Source: Methylococcaceae bacterium (GTDB lineage Bacteria; Pseudomonadota; Gammaproteobacteria; Methylococcales; Methylomonadaceae). Taken from it: a stretch of DNA of 5,813 bases. The translations under genes were made by a program, and so were the position numbers. Below the pieces are notes generated by a model. It had not been told where the DNA came from. It saw nothing but the letters and a program-made list of their open reading frames with translations, and ran no database searches. The stretch lies in NCBI GenBank assembly GCA_947505055.1, contig CANNLO010000313.1, positions 1 through 5,813 on the forward strand, given 5' to 3'. Position 1 is the first letter of the stretch; each line of letters opens with the position of its first letter. This document shows, piece after piece, positions 5,514-5,813 of this stretch.

Positions 5514-5633
5514 ATCTCGCTAAAATCCCTAAAGACGCTTGCTAGTATTCTAACCGTTCGCATTCAGCTTCACTATCCCTGCTAATCTTTTAAAAACAAT
5601 CAAAAGCCCGTTCGCCACTAGGCAATCCCCCCT

Positions 5634-5693
5634 CCCCTTGTCAGGGTCAGGCGGCTTGGCATGAGCTTATTGAAAGCACACCTGCTCAAGGGG
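5634..5693. repeat. Inverted repeat CCCCTTG-CAGG / CCTG-CAAGGGG
   Basis: Left arm 5634-5640 plus 5642-5645, right arm 5681-5684 plus 5687-5693, with a one- against two-base bulge, gives 11 pairs around a 35-base loop. It overlaps the next inverted repeat, so the pair interlocks. Confidence 0.5.
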
Positions 5694-5707
5694 GCGCTTT
5701 GCTTTCA
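5671..5707. repeat. Inverted repeat TGAAAGCA / TGCTTTCA
   Basis: The perfect 8-bp arms at 5671-5678 and 5700-5707 enclose CAAGGGGGCGC. On the minus strand the enclosed segment reads AAAGCGCCCCCT, which agrees at 9 of 12 positions with the MOBQ/RSF1010-type nic region as I remember it (TAAGTGCGCCCT). This is a weak hint of a transfer origin. Confidence 0.4.
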
Positions 5708-5714
5708 GCTAAAT

Positions 5715-5735
5715 AAACGGTGGGACTGTTTTTTT
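5715..5735 (+). terminator. Possible weak intrinsic terminator
   Basis: AAACGGT-GGG-ACTGTTT forms a 7-pair stem (one G-U) with a 3-base loop, running into seven T. The stem is A/T-rich and three T belong to it, so strength is doubtful. It may insulate the promoter just downstream. Confidence 0.35.
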
Positions 5736-5745
5736 ATCTGAACCC

Positions 5746-5775
5746 TTGACAGGCTTTGATTGCACACATTTTACT
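5746..5775 (+). promoter_or_regulatory. sigma70-type promoter pointing out of the right edge
   Basis: A perfect -35 TTGACA (5746-5751) is followed after 18 bases by TTTACT (5770-5775, 4 of 6 consensus). Transcription would start near 5782-5783 and enter a gene beyond the window. The gene is not visible. Confidence 0.55.
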
Positions 5776-5782
5776 AGTAAAA
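5769..5782. promoter_or_regulatory. Probable operator: 14-bp perfect palindrome TTTTACTAGTAAAA
   Basis: The palindrome covers the -10 box and the expected transcription start of the edge promoter. The half site ATTTTACTA (5768-5776) recurs as a direct copy at 5792-5800, 24 bases on. This is a typical layout for a small dimeric autorepressor, probably encoded by the gene just outside the window. Confidence 0.55.
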
Positions 5783-5813
5783 ATAATCGTCATTTTACTA
5801 TCAATGCTATTGA

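Larger units (their letters stand above)
5341..5745. other. Gene-free, structure-rich intergenic block
   Basis: No open frame of useful length with a ribosome binding site was seen on either strand. The block has two long hairpins (5404-5441 and 5485-5513), a competing pairing (5463-5492), a C/G-rich area with interlocking inverted repeats (5634-5707) and a weak terminator-like hairpin (5715-5735). Base composition is clearly more mixed than in the flanking AT-rich DNA. I found no tRNA, CRISPR array or insertion-sequence end. An untranslated RNA, a transfer origin or a replication origin are all possible, but none can be shown here. Confidence 0.5.

Noticed and set aside
5341..5745. tRNA gene, integron attC site or insertion-sequence end
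   Set aside because: GTTCGC-like strings and inverted repeats are present, but no cloverleaf, no attC core pair, no transposase and no target duplication could be found.

Overview
The window looks like part of a chromosomal or plasmid-borne defence island from an AT-rich (roughly 40% GC by eye) Gram-negative bacterium. It is most likely a gammaproteobacterium, judging by the HsdM/HsdS style, the sigma70-like promoters and the VapB-type antitoxin. I cannot name the genus.

Left part, plus strand (1-3129): the 3' end of a type I restriction-modification methyltransferase gene (hsdM, cut by the left edge), then a complete two-TRD specificity gene (hsdS) joined by a GTGA start/stop overlap, then after 51 bases an AbiH-family abortive-infection gene. 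HsdM and HsdS form the DNA-recognising methyltransferase. The restriction subunit gene hsdR is not in the window and must lie to the left, or elsewhere, or be missing. AbiH looks like cargo added at the end of the hsd operon.

Middle part, minus strand (3141-4864): a two-gene unit running towards abiH, with only 11 bases between the convergent stops. The first gene encodes an XRE helix-turn-helix fused to an ImmA/IrrE zinc metallopeptidase (HELGH). The second encodes a PIN-domain nuclease. They are joined by a TAATG stop/start overlap. The promoter is near consensus (TTGACT, 16 bases, TATACT) and overlaps two direct repeats with an exact 10-bp period. The -10 box lies 7 bases from the ATG, so the mRNA should be leaderless. 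Codons 2-5 contain a run of nine A. The arrangement resembles a toxin-antitoxin or self-regulated defence module in which the regulator may be inactivated by its own protease domain.

Right part, minus strand (4888-5236): an intact VapB-type antitoxin gene with a good ribosome binding site. Where its toxin should start there is only a short in-frame remnant (MYHIFL, stop, then a 29-codon tail), so the toxin appears to have been deleted and the antitoxin orphaned.

The last ~590 bases (5226-5813) hold no recognisable protein gene but are rich in structure: two TGATCA-centred palindromes upstream of vapB, two strong hairpins with a competing alternative pairing, a G/C-rich block with interlocking inverted repeats (faintly oriT-like), a weak terminator-like hairpin, and finally a promoter with a perfect TTGACA box. 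The -10 region of that promoter sits in a 14-bp palindrome, and it points to a gene just beyond the right edge. This looks like a boundary between two modules, possibly mobile, but that is inference.
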